Source: Solirubrobacter deserti
Lineage (GTDB): Bacteria; Actinomycetota; Thermoleophilia; Solirubrobacterales; Solirubrobacteraceae
Reading direction: 5' to 3'
Assembly (NCBI RefSeq): GCF_027587175.1
Contig: NZ_JAPCID010000025.1
Coordinates: 1-63,575, forward strand
DNA: 63,575 nt
The notes under the pieces were generated by a model. That model saw only the letters and a program-made list of their open reading frames with translations, was not told where the DNA came from and ran no database searches. How positions within the stretch are numbered: position 1 is the stretch's first letter; every line of letters begins with the position of its first letter. The position numbers and the translations under genes are program-made. This document shows positions 32,435 to 41,926 of the stretch, in pieces.

Positions 32435-32463
32435 CGAGGCGATCGAGGCGATCGAGGCGATCG
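32435..32463. repeat. Short tandem repeat CGAGGCGAT
   Basis: The 9-bp unit CGAGGCGAT is repeated three times in a row just after the nuclease-like gene's stop, followed by a partial copy CGAGGA. Such runs can change length by slippage. It lies outside any gene I can support. Confidence 0.8.
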
Positions 32464-32637
32464 AGGACTTGTAGCGTCGCCACGCGACGGTACACGCTCG
32501 GCTCGCGAACTGGCCTTACGTCGAGTTGGGTGAGCCTCCTGGCTCCCGTACCGTCCCCCGCGGTGCAGGTTTCGCGTTCATTCCAGCTAGCCAACTGCAT
32601 CGTGCTGCTCGTGGCCGCCGTGTCCCTCGCATGACGG

Positions 32638-32808
32638 ATGGCCGAAGCTCTTTACGCGAACTGCCTCGCAGCCGCGAATGTGCGCGCTGCCTTCCCCACT
32701 GTGCCAGTCACCGACCTCGCGAAGATCAGCCGCACGTACGAAGACGAGGCGGACAAGGCGGCCGCTCGAGAAAGACGACTGGTCGCCGGTCACTCACGAT
32801 TGCCGTGA
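32638..32808 (+). CDS. Possible 56-residue small protein, weak call
   Basis: From ATG 32638 a 56-codon frame reads as a helical charged peptide (VTDLAKISRTYEDEADKAAARERR). The composition is more protein-like than the other frames here. No good ribosome binding site is visible. It may be a fragment of a lost gene. Confidence 0.25.
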   Translation: MAEALYANCLAAANVRAAFPTVPVTDLAKISRTYEDEADKAAARERRLVAGHSRLP

Positions 32809-33049
32809 GCCCGCGCGATATCCCGCACCCGTGAACACCGCGTTGTCTCGTGCGCTGCCGCTGACCGCCTGCAGTCTTGTCGACGCCTGCCTTCTGAATC
32901 TCGAGCGCTGGTCCTCGGCGCCCGTCGGTTCGGGCCTTGACCGTTCGTGTTCGTGGGCCGCGTCTTCTCAGTACGCGTCCACTCGACAATGTTCCCGTCA
33001 ACGAGCCGGCGAGTTGTTGCCTCGCGCGTGGCGGGAGGCTTCACGATTC

Positions 33050-34244
33050 TGAACCGCCCCGGCTTTGATGGAGGCCGTTTCTATTGGGTTTGAAGTTGCT
33101 TGTAGGTACTGCTGTTCGAACTGCGCTGGGGCAAGTCTGCCGCAGGCAGAGTGCAATCGTGCGTTGTTGAACCAGTCGACCCACTCCAGGGTCGCGAGCT
33201 CGACGTCGGCGAGCGTCTTCCAGGGTCCTTCGCGGCGGATCTTCTCGGTCTTGAACAAGCCGATCGTGGTCTCGACGAGGGCGTTGTCGAGCGCGTCGCC
33301 GACACTGCCGACGGAGGCGTCCACGCCGGCGTGGATCAGGCGCTGGGTGAAGGCGAAACTGAGGTACTGGCTGCCGGCGTCGTTGTGGCAGATCAGGCCC
33401 GCGCCGGCCGGGATCCCGGCCCGCTCGCGGGTCCAGAGCGCCATCTCCAGCGTGTCGAGCACCAAGCTCGTGCGCATCGTGGTGTCGGCCTTCCAGCCCA
33501 CGATCCGGCGTGAGAACGCGTCGATGACGAACGCGACGTAGACCACGCCCGACCGCATCGCCACGTACGCGAAGTCCGCGACCCAGAGCCGGTTTGGGGC
33601 GGTCGCGGTGAAGTCACGCTCGACCAGATCCATCGGTCGATCCCCTCGTCCGAGATCGTCGTGCGCCTTGCCTTGCCGCGGACGACGCCCGCCGAGCCGG
33701 CCCGGCGGATCAGCCGCTCGACCGTCAACGCGCCACCGGCACGCTCTCGGCCTGCAACGGCCACCACACCTTCCGGGCACCGTAGCGCCCGCGCGATGCC
33801 GCATGCACACGCTCGATCTCAGCCATCGGCTCGCGATCGCGCAGCGTCCGCGCGCTCGGCTCGGCCCGGCTCCGCGGGCTTTGACGGCGTAATACGTCGA
33901 CCGGGCGATCGCAACACCCGGTAGATCGGCTCGGTCCCGAACATCTCGCGGTGCTCGTCGATGAACACCGCTAGCGCTTCGGCGGTTGCGGGTCGAGCTC
34001 CCGCGCGAAGAAAACCGACGCCGCCTTTGAGGATCTCGTTCGCCCGCCGCAGCTCGCGGTTCTCGCGCTCGAGCTCCTTCACGCGCTCGACCTCAGCGGT
34101 TGCTCACGCCCGGCCGCGCGCCGCCGTCGACCTCGGCCTGGCGGACCGCTTGCGCAGCGTCTCGTTCGTCAGCCCGAGCTTGCCGGCGAGCGAGGTGATC
34201 GCTGCCCACTGCGATTTGTAATCGCGCTCGCGCTCCGACACCAC
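33050..34244 (-). pseudogene. IS3-family transposase relic (orfA/orfB), several frameshifts
   Basis: From GTG 34244 an orfA start is legible (VVSERERDYKSQWAAITSLAGKLGLTNETLRKRS). The frame breaks, and a second frame holds KELERENRELRRANEILKGG, the leucine-zipper end of orfA. Further frames contain TVERLIRRAGSAGVVRGKARRTTISDEG and then the rve/DDE domain: WVADF (first D), CHNDAGSQYLSF (second D) and DNALVETTIGLFKTE (E). At least three shifts separate these pieces, so the element cannot make a transposase. I could not match clear terminal inverted repeats. Confidence 0.87.
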
Positions 34245-34405
34245 CCCCACCTCAGCTACCCAAACATTAAGTCTTCAATATGTCGTCATGCGAACAAGAG
34301 ATGCTTCAAACATGAGAAATGATTGACTTGATACGCAGCAATCGCTTTGGTTCGCCATCGCTGAGCAAGTGAATTCCTCTGCGGACGGCGAACGAAAGGC
34401 GATGT

Positions 34406-36829
34406 ATGTTAAAGGGTTCGGCAAGTCGGTCACTGTCGCAGATGAGAGCCGCCGAGCGATGGCGCAGGCGGTGTGCCGTAGCCGCTGTAGTCCTCACGGC
34501 CGCGTGCGGCCTCGTGAGTCCGGAAGCTCATGCCGCGCGTCAGACGGTCACGCTGAATCCCGCGCTGACGTGTGAGATCTCGACGATGAGCAGCCAGGCC
34601 TGCGCCAACCAGGCAACGCCGCTCGTCGGGAAGCTGGCTTGGTCACCGTGGAACGACCGCTACCGCGCGGTGGCGAAGTTCGACTTCAGCCAGATCCCCA
34701 CTGGCAGCGAAATCGTCTCCGCCCACGTCGTGGTCGACTGGTCGTGGTACGACACGCCATCCTCGAGTTGGATCTACCTGCACGAGTTGACAGCGCCGTT
34801 CACCGCCGGCGCGACGTGGACCAAGCGGGACGGGGTCAACTCCTGGGCCAGTGCGGGCGGCGACTTCCTGGCGCAAGAGGCGGCGCCGCCGGACGCGGGC
34901 TACAGCGGCGAGGACACCGAGTGGGGATCGTTCGAGATCACCAACCTCGTGCGACGTTGGTACACCGGCACGTCGCCCAACCACGGTGTGCTCTTCAAAG
35001 CCGGGGAAGAGGGCCAGACCGCCAACGACGTCGTCGAGATGGAGAACCTCCGGCTGCTGCTCACGTATGCGCCCCCGGACACCGCCGCGCCGGGTGTCGA
35101 CGCGGGCGGCGAGCTGGTTGGTCTCGACGGCCGGTACACGAAGCAGACCTCGGCCGTAGTGGCGGTCTCTGCCGAGGACGATTCGAGGGGTGTGTCAGAG
35201 CTCCGTGTCGTCGACGCCGGTGAGGCGAGCCTGGGCGGCGCGCTCCTGGATTGCGGCAGCCCCCGCGTGTGCGACACCGAGGTGAGTGAGGCGTTCGCGG
35301 TCAATCTGGCGGGTCTGTCCGGCGGCAAGCACGTGCTGCGTGCCACCGCACGCGACGACGCCAACAACGTCGGGACCTCGGAGAGCTGGGAGATCATCAT
35401 CGACCGTCAGGCTCCGGGCATGGCGACCGACATCGACGCCTCCAAGCGCTCCGGCCAGCCAGCGCAGGTGCTGTGGGTCGAACCGGAGGATCCCGACTTG
35501 GCAGACGGGAGCCCGGGCTCCGGGACGTCGAGTTTCTCCTACCGCTACCGGTTGAACTCGGGCGCCTGGTCGGCGTGGACACAGACCACCGTGCCCCGGT
35601 TCGCCGTCGACCCGGCGGTGGTTGGTCATACGATCGCCGTCGAGATCAAGAGCATCGACGCTGCGGGCAACGAAGGCCCGGTGGCCTCCGCGACGACAAA
35701 CGTCGTTGTCAACGACTCGACGGCAAGGTCCAAGTTCAGCATCGGTGAGCTCGTCACGGACGGGGCCCAGGCAAGGACCGCCGACGACCCCGAAGAGCCT
35801 CCGGTCGCCTACGAGTGGGACTTCGATCCCAATCAACCCGACGTCATCACCTTTTGCACCCCGAAGTTCGGGATGCGGCATTCCAAGATCGGGACCGGCG
35901 TGCGCAACCTGTACAACGCAGTCCGCTTCTACGGGACGATTCGCTGCTGGAACAACGGCCTGAACTCGAACGAGAAGAAGCTGTCCGCTCAGTCCGGCTA
36001 CCGAGCCGAAGTGTGTCTGTACTCGGTGTCTCCTCGTCGCAGGCTCGGGGAATGCGTCACGGAGAAGGCCAGCCCTCGCAAGAACTCCGCGCTGCCCAAG
36101 GACGACGACATTCCCGGCATCATCGACGTCTGCACCGCGGGCAATCGCGACTACGTCATCGAGGTCGAGATGGTCGGGTTCGGTCCGACCATCGAGGCCG
36201 CCGAAGAGGACGAGCTCAAGCCGCCGGGATTCAAGACGCTGTGGCCGTTCAACTGCAACGAGCCGGGTGCCTGGCGCGCGATCGCCTACGAGGATCGCGA
36301 CGACGAGAACAAGAATCCCGGGTACACGCTCGGGGGCCGGATCGTCGAGCCCCCGTGTTACAACAGTCCGAACTTCCCCGGCAACCCCTGCGACGACCAT
36401 CCCACCGGTGGGAGCCGCAACGGCACCCTCGGATGGAACGCCCATCACATTATTCCCGCCAACGAGGGCGCCAACGTGACGAACGTCAAGGTCGTCCAAG
36501 CGGAGCGCGCGATGACCTACGCGTACTCCTGCGGGCTCTCGGCGAACAACGCGCCCAACGGCGTGTGGCTGCGCGGGTCATCGCTCTGGAGTCCCACGCA
36601 CGGCTACAAGAATCTCCTCAAGAACCATCCCACGGCGGCCAAGCGCCCGAGGCACGCGCTGCACCGAGAGGATGTCTATGAGGCGGTCGCCGATGCGCTC
36701 GATGCACACGCCGACCTCAATGGCACCTGCCACGACGCAGCGGCGCTGTCCTCGAAGCTGCAGGGCATAAAGGACGGCATCGCCGACGCCTCGTGGCCCC
36801 ATCTGCCGGCGACCGCGAACCAGCCGTGA
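34406..36829 (+). CDS. Secreted multidomain toxin candidate with C-terminal AHH nuclease domain
   Basis: The 807-residue protein has an N-terminal export signal (basic start, AVAAVVLTAACGLVSPEAHA; a Cys gives a possible lipobox). Residues about 50-225 form a DNRLRE-type beta domain (RAVAKFDFSQIPTGSEIVSAHVVVDW, EWGSFEITNLVRRWYTG). Ig/FN3-like domains run to about 440, with NVGTSESWEIIID and SSFSYRYRLNSGAWSAWT. An unrecognised linker follows. At N678-A-H680-H681-I-I-P begins an AHH domain of the HNH/Endo VII superfamily, supported by NNAPNGVWLRGS and the terminal HREDVYEAVADAL. AHH domains are nuclease toxins of polymorphic toxin systems. The small gene 67 bp downstream is the likely immunity partner. 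Confidence 0.8.
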   Translation: MLKGSASRSLSQMRAAERWRRRCAVAAVVLTAACGLVSPEAHAARQTVTLNPALTCEISTMSSQACANQATPLVGKLAWSPWNDRYRAVAKFDFSQIPTGSEIVSAHVVVDWSWYDTPSSSWIYLHELTAPFTAGATWTKRDGVNSWASAGGDFLAQEAAPPDAGYSGEDTEWGSFEITNLVRRWYTGTSPNHGVLFKAGEEGQTANDVVEMENLRLLLTYAPPDTAAPGVDAGGELVGLDGRYTKQTSAVVAVSAEDDSRGVSELRVVDAGEASLGGALLDCGSPRVCDTEVSEAFAVNLAGLSGGKHVLRATARDDANNVGTSESWEIIIDRQAPGMATDIDASKRSGQPAQVLWVEPEDPDLADGSPGSGTSSFSYRYRLNSGAWSAWTQTTVPRFAVDPAVVGHTIAVEIKSIDAAGNEGPVASATTNVVVNDSTARSKFSIGELVTDGAQARTADDPEEPPVAYEWDFDPNQPDVITFCTPKFGMRHSKIGTGVRNLYNAVRFYGTIRCWNNGLNSNEKKLSAQSGYRAEVCLYSVSPRRRLGECVTEKASPRKNSALPKDDDIPGIIDVCTAGNRDYVIEVEMVGFGPTIEAAEEDELKPPGFKTLWPFNCNEPGAWRAIAYEDRDDENKNPGYTLGGRIVEPPCYNSPNFPGNPCDDHPTGGSRNGTLGWNAHHIIPANEGANVTNVKVVQAERAMTYAYSCGLSANNAPNGVWLRGSSLWSPTHGYKNLLKNHPTAAKRPRHALHREDVYEAVADALDAHADLNGTCHDAAALSSKLQGIKDGIADASWPHLPATANQP

Positions 36830-36896
36830 CCGAGCGCAACCGCTGACCGATGCGTCGTAGCCGGAGTCGTCGCGAGACGGCTTCGGCTACCGTGCG

Positions 36897-37466
36897 GTGA
36901 CTCGTCCCATGAACCTGAACGAAGCAGCCATGCAAATGCGACGTCTGGTGCTTGACGGCGATGTCCCCCTGACGCCCGAAGGGCCGGAGGCAGCCCTTTA
37001 CACCGGACCCGGAAACGGCGCGCAGATCGCCTGGAGAGCGTTCCGAGCCGTCGCGGTCCAACCGGCCTTCGACCCGATCGTCCAATGGGGAGAAATGCAG
37101 GCCGTTTCCGCCGGTGGCTTCATGTTCGAGGCCAAGTTCGCGGCCGCGACTCCGGCGCGCAACGCCGATCCCGCGCTCCCTGAACACTACGAACTGCTGT
37201 TCACACGCCAGTTCTACATCAGCGACATCGGCGACATGCTCGGTCTGCACCTGACCATCCGCGTCGACGCGTCGGACGAGTTGCGCGCGCTCTCGGCGTC
37301 GATCTTCGGGGAGAACGCACCGTCGTCGGACCCCAACGACGAAGCCGCGTTCATAGCGGGCGCCGAAGCTTGGGTGGCGCAGGTCGAAGCCAGCCGCGCC
37401 TTCTCCGTGCCGATGAGCCGCCACCCCGCGACCGACTTCATGTTCGGGCTCGATGCAATCGGATAG
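36897..37466 (+). CDS. Probable immunity protein for the AHH toxin
   Basis: The 189-residue protein (GTG 36897, or ATG 36909 giving MNLNEAAMQMRRL) is acidic, cytosolic and lacks membrane segments. It is a mixed alpha/beta protein with phrases such as GGFMFEAKFAAATPARN and ELLFTRQFYISDIGDM. I do not recognise a family. Genes directly after polymorphic toxins usually encode their immunity proteins, which are often acidic. The role is therefore inferred from position, size and charge. Confidence 0.62.
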   Translation: MTRPMNLNEAAMQMRRLVLDGDVPLTPEGPEAALYTGPGNGAQIAWRAFRAVAVQPAFDPIVQWGEMQAVSAGGFMFEAKFAAATPARNADPALPEHYELLFTRQFYISDIGDMLGLHLTIRVDASDELRALSASIFGENAPSSDPNDEAAFIAGAEAWVAQVEASRAFSVPMSRHPATDFMFGLDAIG

Positions 37467-37924
37467 AGCTCTCCGGGCGGCCTCCGCCGCGCCGGAGCAT
37501 GGGAGAAGCCGCGGCCGATGACCGTTCGCGAAACCGGGGACCTTTGCTGGCAACGCCGCTGACTGGCCTTTGGAATGAGCTACGGGCGACTAGCTCTGCT
37601 TGGTAGGTCTCGGCGGTAGACGAGCTGCGGAACAGCTACACGTTCGACGCGGGCGCGACGCTCAAGGCGTCGGGACGATCTCGCCGATGTCACTAGCTAC
37701 CGGTCGCGGACGATCAGTGGCCATTTCCGTCGGCAGGCGCGATGCGGTGCTGTCCGGGGTGAGGACTCCCGAGCCGATCCGCTCGCCAATCCGCACCCGC
37801 TCCCGAACGACGACCACGCGGCCCTGCTGTCGGCCTGTCTCCTGCTGGGCCAGCAGACGCACGGGGTCACCTCGGTGAGCCTACGGTCGAATAACGCGCG
37901 AGCCGCCGGTGGCCGCGGTCGGCG
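37467..37924. other. Intergenic region, no supported gene
   Basis: About 460 bp with only short frames that lack start signals. I see no repeat, RNA gene or promoter I can support. Confidence 0.45.
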
Positions 37925-38365
37925 CTAGCGTCGTGGCCGCCGCTCGATATCACGCAGTCGCCGGGATGCGATCGGGTTCGACGGCTCGGCTGCGAGCGCT
38001 TGACGGAAGCAGTCGATTGCCCGCTCGACGGCGCCAAGGGCGAATCCAAGCGACAGGATCCCTGGGAACTAGCTCAAGAATCGCCGTATTGACGGCGATC
38101 GCCTCCTCCGGGTGCCCGGACTGCGTGGCGCGGCCTCGGAGCTGCTCAAGATCCGCAGGTAGCTCGGCGCGTCGCGCTTCGATCCGCGCCCGAGTCGCCG
38201 CCTTCCGCGCTTCGATCGCCTTGATGTGCGGAGCCAATCGCGCACACGCGGCGGTCAGATCCGCATCTGTGAAAAGGTGCTTGTACGGCTTGCTCTCGTC
38301 GGCGACTAGCGCCTCGCAGGCGAGATCGAGCGAGTCAGCGCCGCAATCGCGTCACGCTCATCCAC
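37925..38365 (-). pseudogene. TPR-like protein gene, frameshifted
   Basis: Stitching three minus-strand frames gives a continuous helical protein. VDERDAIAAL comes first, then DSLDLACEALVADESKPYKHLFTDADLTAACARLAPHIKAIEARKAATR, HPEEAIAVNTAILELVPRDPV and finally AVERAIDCFRQALAAEPSNPIASRRLRDIE, ending at TAG 37925. The last two pieces have the spacing of a tetratricopeptide pair. Two single-base shifts, near 38330 and 38065, break it. It starts over the end of the GIY-YIG frame, so both belonged to one operon. Function of the intact ancestor is unknown. Confidence 0.62.
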
Positions 38366-38863
38366 CGGGCGCCTCCGTTCCGATTTGCTCTAGCCGCGTC
38401 AGCCGTTCCTCGAGCGTGCGAATCCTCTCCGACAGGCTGGCCAGTGTCGGCAGAATCAGCCGACCCTCGGGCTGCGCCGCCAGCAGCGCGCGAACCTGCT
38501 CAACGAAGCCCGCGTCAGCGGCGAGCTCCAGAGCGGTTTGCCGCGGACGGCCGCGCGAGCGCAGTGCCGGGTCTAGAACGTCGAACGCCACGAGCTCCGC
38601 AGCATGTCGAGCGTCATCGTCATGGAACACTTCGGCAGTCCACCAGTCGATGTAGCGGACCAGCTCAATCTTCACGCCAACCGCCGAAGCGCCGGTGACC
38701 ACGCTGGAATCCCGGCGGACGACATGTTGCTCGAGCCGTCGATGCAGGTTGCCCGCGATCCCCACGTAGGGACCCAGCCGCGTCCCACTCGCTCGCCGCC
38801 ATACATCGCATAGATGCCCGGGGTCCGAGCGACCTCGGCGATTGTCTCGACCTCCCTCGTCAT
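38358..38863 (-). pseudogene. GIY-YIG nuclease-domain gene, frameshifted
   Basis: One frame gives MTREVETIAEVARTPGIYAMYGGERVG, with the GIY half of the motif. A second frame continues LGPYVGIAGNLHRRLEQHVVRRDSS with the YIG half (as YVG) and the conserved Arg/His. It then runs through VELVAFDVLDPALRSRGRPR to a coiled-coil end (LASLSERIRTLEERLTRLEQI). A single indel near 38780 separates them. Intact members cut or sense DNA. Either the gene is decayed or the sequence has an error; the neighbouring TPR gene is also shifted, which favours decay. Confidence 0.65.
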
Positions 38864-39043
38864 AGCGGCCAGCACACACTACGCACGAGCGCCGTGTGAC
38901 GCGCAAGCATCCAGAGTCCGGCGATCCCCATCGTGACTGCCGCCGACCGATCGTAACAACCGCAACTTCAGTTATCACCCCGGGGGCGAAGTTTGTCGGA
39001 GCCGACCTATGACCCCTAACGAGTCGTTCGCTAGGAGGTTTCC

Positions 39044-39388
39044 ATGCAGCGTCGCATCACCCGTACCGCCCTGCTCATCCTCGCCCTGGCCGCCGGCGTC
39101 GCCGGCTCCTCGGCCGCCCACCCGGTCAAGGACCGCTCCTGCGGCCTGATCCGCGACGCTGATCGCATCCAGATCGGCGTCGTCGTCCAGCGCGGCCCCG
39201 TCAAGTGCGCGCTCGCCAAGAAGGTCATCCGCGCCTACGCCCGCTCGAGCGCGCCGTGCGAAGGCTCGGCGTGCGTGCGCTCCCACCACGGCTTCACGTG
39301 CGCGAGCGCGAACGCCGCAGACTTCCCGCGCCTGTTCAGCTGCGGCAAGGGCCGCGCGCAGGTCGCGGCCATGTCGACCGCGGACTGA
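39044..39388 (+). CDS. Small secreted cysteine-containing protein
   Basis: The 114-residue protein starts at ATG 39044 after a strong AGGAGG seven bases upstream. It has a signal peptide (MQRRITRTALLILALAAGVAGSSA). The mature part of about 90 residues has six Cys (RSCGLI, VKCALAKKVIRAYA, APCEGSACVRSHHGFTC, FSCGKG) and a conserved-looking 'CALAKKVIRAYA ... GFTC' frame that I recall in secreted actinobacterial proteins. It is probably disulfide-bonded and extracellular. Function unknown; it faces a convergent secreted propeller gene across a hairpin-rich gap. Confidence 0.82.
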   Translation: MQRRITRTALLILALAAGVAGSSAAHPVKDRSCGLIRDADRIQIGVVVQRGPVKCALAKKVIRAYARSSAPCEGSACVRSHHGFTCASANAADFPRLFSCGKGRAQVAAMSTAD

Positions 39389-39510
39389 GCTCGGTCGGCG
39401 GCGGCCGGTCAGACTTTCAAGATCCGGCCGATCGGCATCACCCGGCCGGGGGACGTGCCTCGCGGCTAGTCGGGCCGCGCGCTAGTTCCGGACCATGCCC
39501 GTGGTGTGGT

Positions 39511-39560
39511 GCGGCGCCCCCTTGGTGGGGGCGCCGCCGGCCACCGTGTCCCCGTGGCCG
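39511..39560. terminator. Tandem hairpins between convergent genes
   Basis: An 11-bp perfect stem GCGGCGCCCCC/GGGGGCGCCGC with a TTGGT loop occupies 39511-39537. A second stem CGGCCAC/GTGGCCG with a 9-nt loop follows at 39538-39560. They sit between the 39044 gene and the convergent propeller gene ending at 39650. They lack T-runs, so they may work as structural or Rho-assisted terminators in both directions. Confidence 0.55.
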
Positions 39561-39649
39561 CCGCTCTAGGGGCGGCTTGCCGTAGTCGCCGTATCGGGCG
39601 CGGGTTCAGTCCACCCGAGGTCCGCGACGTCGACGGCGCGAGCGGGCAG

Positions 39650-41926
39650 TCAGCGGTTCGCGACGACCGAATGCACGGTCGAGTCCCAGCGTCCATAAGT
39701 CGCGTGGTAGAGCCTCCCGCTCGGATCGCAGTTGACCCCGACATCCACCCACCCGGCGCAAAAATCCACGTCGAACCATCGGCTCATCGCCACTTGACCC
39801 TTTGGGTACACGGTGGATCCAACAGTCCAATTGCGAACGTCGTGGAACTCGCCGTCTTCGGGAGGCAGCTTCGTCACTTTGTAGCCGAGTGCCGTGTACT
39901 TAAGGTTCATGTCAGAATCGAGCGAGTTCTTGAAGTTCTCGCGATCCCAGCTCGTGGTCTGCTTGCGCCGGTTGTAGCACCAATGGATCGTGTGGGTGGT
40001 GGTTCCCATCTGTGGATCGTTGTCCCCAGGGGCGTCCATGAAGAACGGCCGGGTCCGCGTCGTCCGCACGCAGCGAACGTTCGGTGCGCCGCCGGCAGCC
40101 GTCGCTGTTAGGTCGTCATCCGTGATTTCAAGAGCCGTCTGGGTGAGCGGCCCGGGCATTCCCTCGTCCGTCGTTAGGGTCGTCCCGGCCCCGAAGATGA
40201 CTGGGCGCTGGGCCATGTAGTCGTGAAACGCGAGCTGGTCGCTCGGGGCCATTCCACCCAGGAACGCCTCGGCGCCCGACCCTGCTACGGAGCCGAACGC
40301 ATCGAAGGCTGTTCGTAGATCGTCGGTGGCGATCCGGTGATCGGCGCCGCCGTATGACCACGATGTGGGGTAGATGCGCGGCTGGTCGGACGGTGCGATG
40401 CCGTCCCAGACGGGCCCGTTGCGGTATCCGTTGTCGCCGAGGGCCGTGCGGACTGCGGCGATCTCGGCGTCGGTGTCGATGCTGTGGTTGGTGCCGCCGT
40501 AGACCCACGATGTGTGGTAGATGCCGAGGCGAGCGAACCAGGTGTCGGAGTACGGTCCTCGGGAGCGGACCAAGTAGTCCTGTTCGGCGTCGGTGAGCCG
40601 GGACCACTCGTGCTGGAAGTCGTTGCGTGTCGCGAGTCCGTAGCCGAGTTCAGCGACATCTTCGCTGTCGTTGATGACGCCGTCGAGCCCGCCGTAGGAG
40701 ACGCCGATGTACACGCGCGTCTGCGAGGTACGGCCTTGGCCTTGCCCGTTCGGAGCGAGCACGGGCGCGGGCCGGCCGGATGAAGGCATCCCGTCCGCGA
40801 GGTTCGAGAGGTTGTACGCATTCCAAGGGCGACCGCCGACGCCATCTGGAAGCATCTCGATCAGCTGGTTGCCCGTGGCGGTGACGTGGATCCGGATGCG
40901 CCCCTGTCCGTCCAGGGCTGCCGCCGGCGCCGAGCGCAGCCGGCCGACGAAGGGCATAAGGTTGCTGAGGTTGTAGGCGTTCCAGGTCCGGTTGTCGGCG
41001 TGGTTCGGGACGACTTCAAACAGCGTTCCGTGCTCAGAAGAGACCGCGTAGACATGCGGCATGCCGTTGCTGTCGAGCACGGCCGTCGGCTGACGAACCG
41101 GTGGCATCGCCGGATTCGGGTTGCCGATGCCGTTGTAGTGCGCGGTGATGTTGGTGGCTTCCCACGAGCCTTGTAGCGATGTGAGCCGGACTTCGAACAG
41201 GTCGCCGCTGTTCGAGGTCGCATAGATCCGTGGCAGGCCTTGTGCGTCAACGATGGCTTTCGGGCTGCGCACCGGTGGCAGCCTCGGGGCGCGAGCTGTG
41301 AGGTTTGCTGCATGCCATCCCACACCCCAGTTAGGCAGCATCTCGTACAGGTCGCCGTTGGCCGCCGTCCCGTACACGCGATGGATCCCATTCGGCATCT
41401 GCACGACCGTGGGGTTGCGCACCGCGGGCAACCCATAGTTCTGCGTGAGATCGGCGTAGGTCGTGAGCCGGCCTCCGTTCTCGCCCGGCAGGACCTCGAT
41501 GAGGTGGTCCTGCGCGGTGGTCGCGTAGACGCGCGACAGACCATCGCGGTCGACGAGCGCGGCGGGATCGCGCACCGCGGGGATCCCGGTCATCGCGGCC
41601 GAGATGTTGTAGGCGTTCCAGACCCGGTTGTTCGCCTGATCGGACGTGTACTCGATCAGGCTGCCGCCGTTTTGGCTTGTGGTGCCGTAGACGCTGATCC
41701 GGTTGTCGTGGAAGATCGCGGCTGGATTGCTGATCGGCGGCGAGCCAGGCACCTGCTGGGTTAGGTCGTACGCGTTCCACGGATTGCCGTTCTGGTCGTC
41801 CGGGATGTACTCGAACAGATCGGAGCTGAAGTTGGCGAGTGCCACGGCGGGCATGCCGAAGCCAGCGGCCATAGCCACCAGCCCCGTCGCTGCGACTGCG
41901 AGTCGTCGAACGAGCCGCCCGGTCAT
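39650..41926 (-). CDS. Secreted beta-propeller (lectin-like) protein with unknown C-terminal domain
   Basis: The 758-residue protein starts at ATG 41926, with signal peptide MTGRLVRRLAVAATGLVAMA ending near VALA. Residues about 32-390 contain at least seven propeller-like repeats, each with a W-N-A-Y-N-L-S strand and an 'RVYATTxxDHLIEVLPGENGG' strand, like sugar-binding propellers. The middle, 400-560, carries GVSYGGLDGVINDSEDVAE and two copies of an 'IYPTSWSYGGADHRI' segment. The last 180 residues include NVRCVRTTRTRPFFMD and CAGWVDVGVNCDPSGRLYHATYGRWDS, which look disulfide-linked and unrecognised. Function is unknown; a secreted lectin, possibly with an adhesin or toxin-like tail. The ATG at 42007 would add 27 residues before the signal and is rejected. 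Confidence 0.78.
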   Translation of the reverse strand: MTGRLVRRLAVAATGLVAMAAGFGMPAVALANFSSDLFEYIPDDQNGNPWNAYDLTQQVPGSPPISNPAAIFHDNRISVYGTTSQNGGSLIEYTSDQANNRVWNAYNISAAMTGIPAVRDPAALVDRDGLSRVYATTAQDHLIEVLPGENGGRLTTYADLTQNYGLPAVRNPTVVQMPNGIHRVYGTAANGDLYEMLPNWGVGWHAANLTARAPRLPPVRSPKAIVDAQGLPRIYATSNSGDLFEVRLTSLQGSWEATNITAHYNGIGNPNPAMPPVRQPTAVLDSNGMPHVYAVSSEHGTLFEVVPNHADNRTWNAYNLSNLMPFVGRLRSAPAAALDGQGRIRIHVTATGNQLIEMLPDGVGGRPWNAYNLSNLADGMPSSGRPAPVLAPNGQGQGRTSQTRVYIGVSYGGLDGVINDSEDVAELGYGLATRNDFQHEWSRLTDAEQDYLVRSRGPYSDTWFARLGIYHTSWVYGGTNHSIDTDAEIAAVRTALGDNGYRNGPVWDGIAPSDQPRIYPTSWSYGGADHRIATDDLRTAFDAFGSVAGSGAEAFLGGMAPSDQLAFHDYMAQRPVIFGAGTTLTTDEGMPGPLTQTALEITDDDLTATAAGGAPNVRCVRTTRTRPFFMDAPGDNDPQMGTTTHTIHWCYNRRKQTTSWDRENFKNSLDSDMNLKYTALGYKVTKLPPEDGEFHDVRNWTVGSTVYPKGQVAMSRWFDVDFCAGWVDVGVNCDPSGRLYHATYGRWDSTVHSVVANR

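Larger units (their letters stand above)
32405..33049. other. Gene-poor stretch between the nuclease-like gene and the IS3 relic
   Basis: Apart from the tandem repeat and one small possible frame (32638-32808), I see no gene over about 640 bp. Other frames have no start signals and shadow-like composition. This may be a remnant left by the IS3 insertion. Confidence 0.45.

Noticed and set aside
33050-34244. Functional IS3 element
   Set aside because: At least three frame breaks separate orfA and orfB domains and clear terminal repeats were not found.
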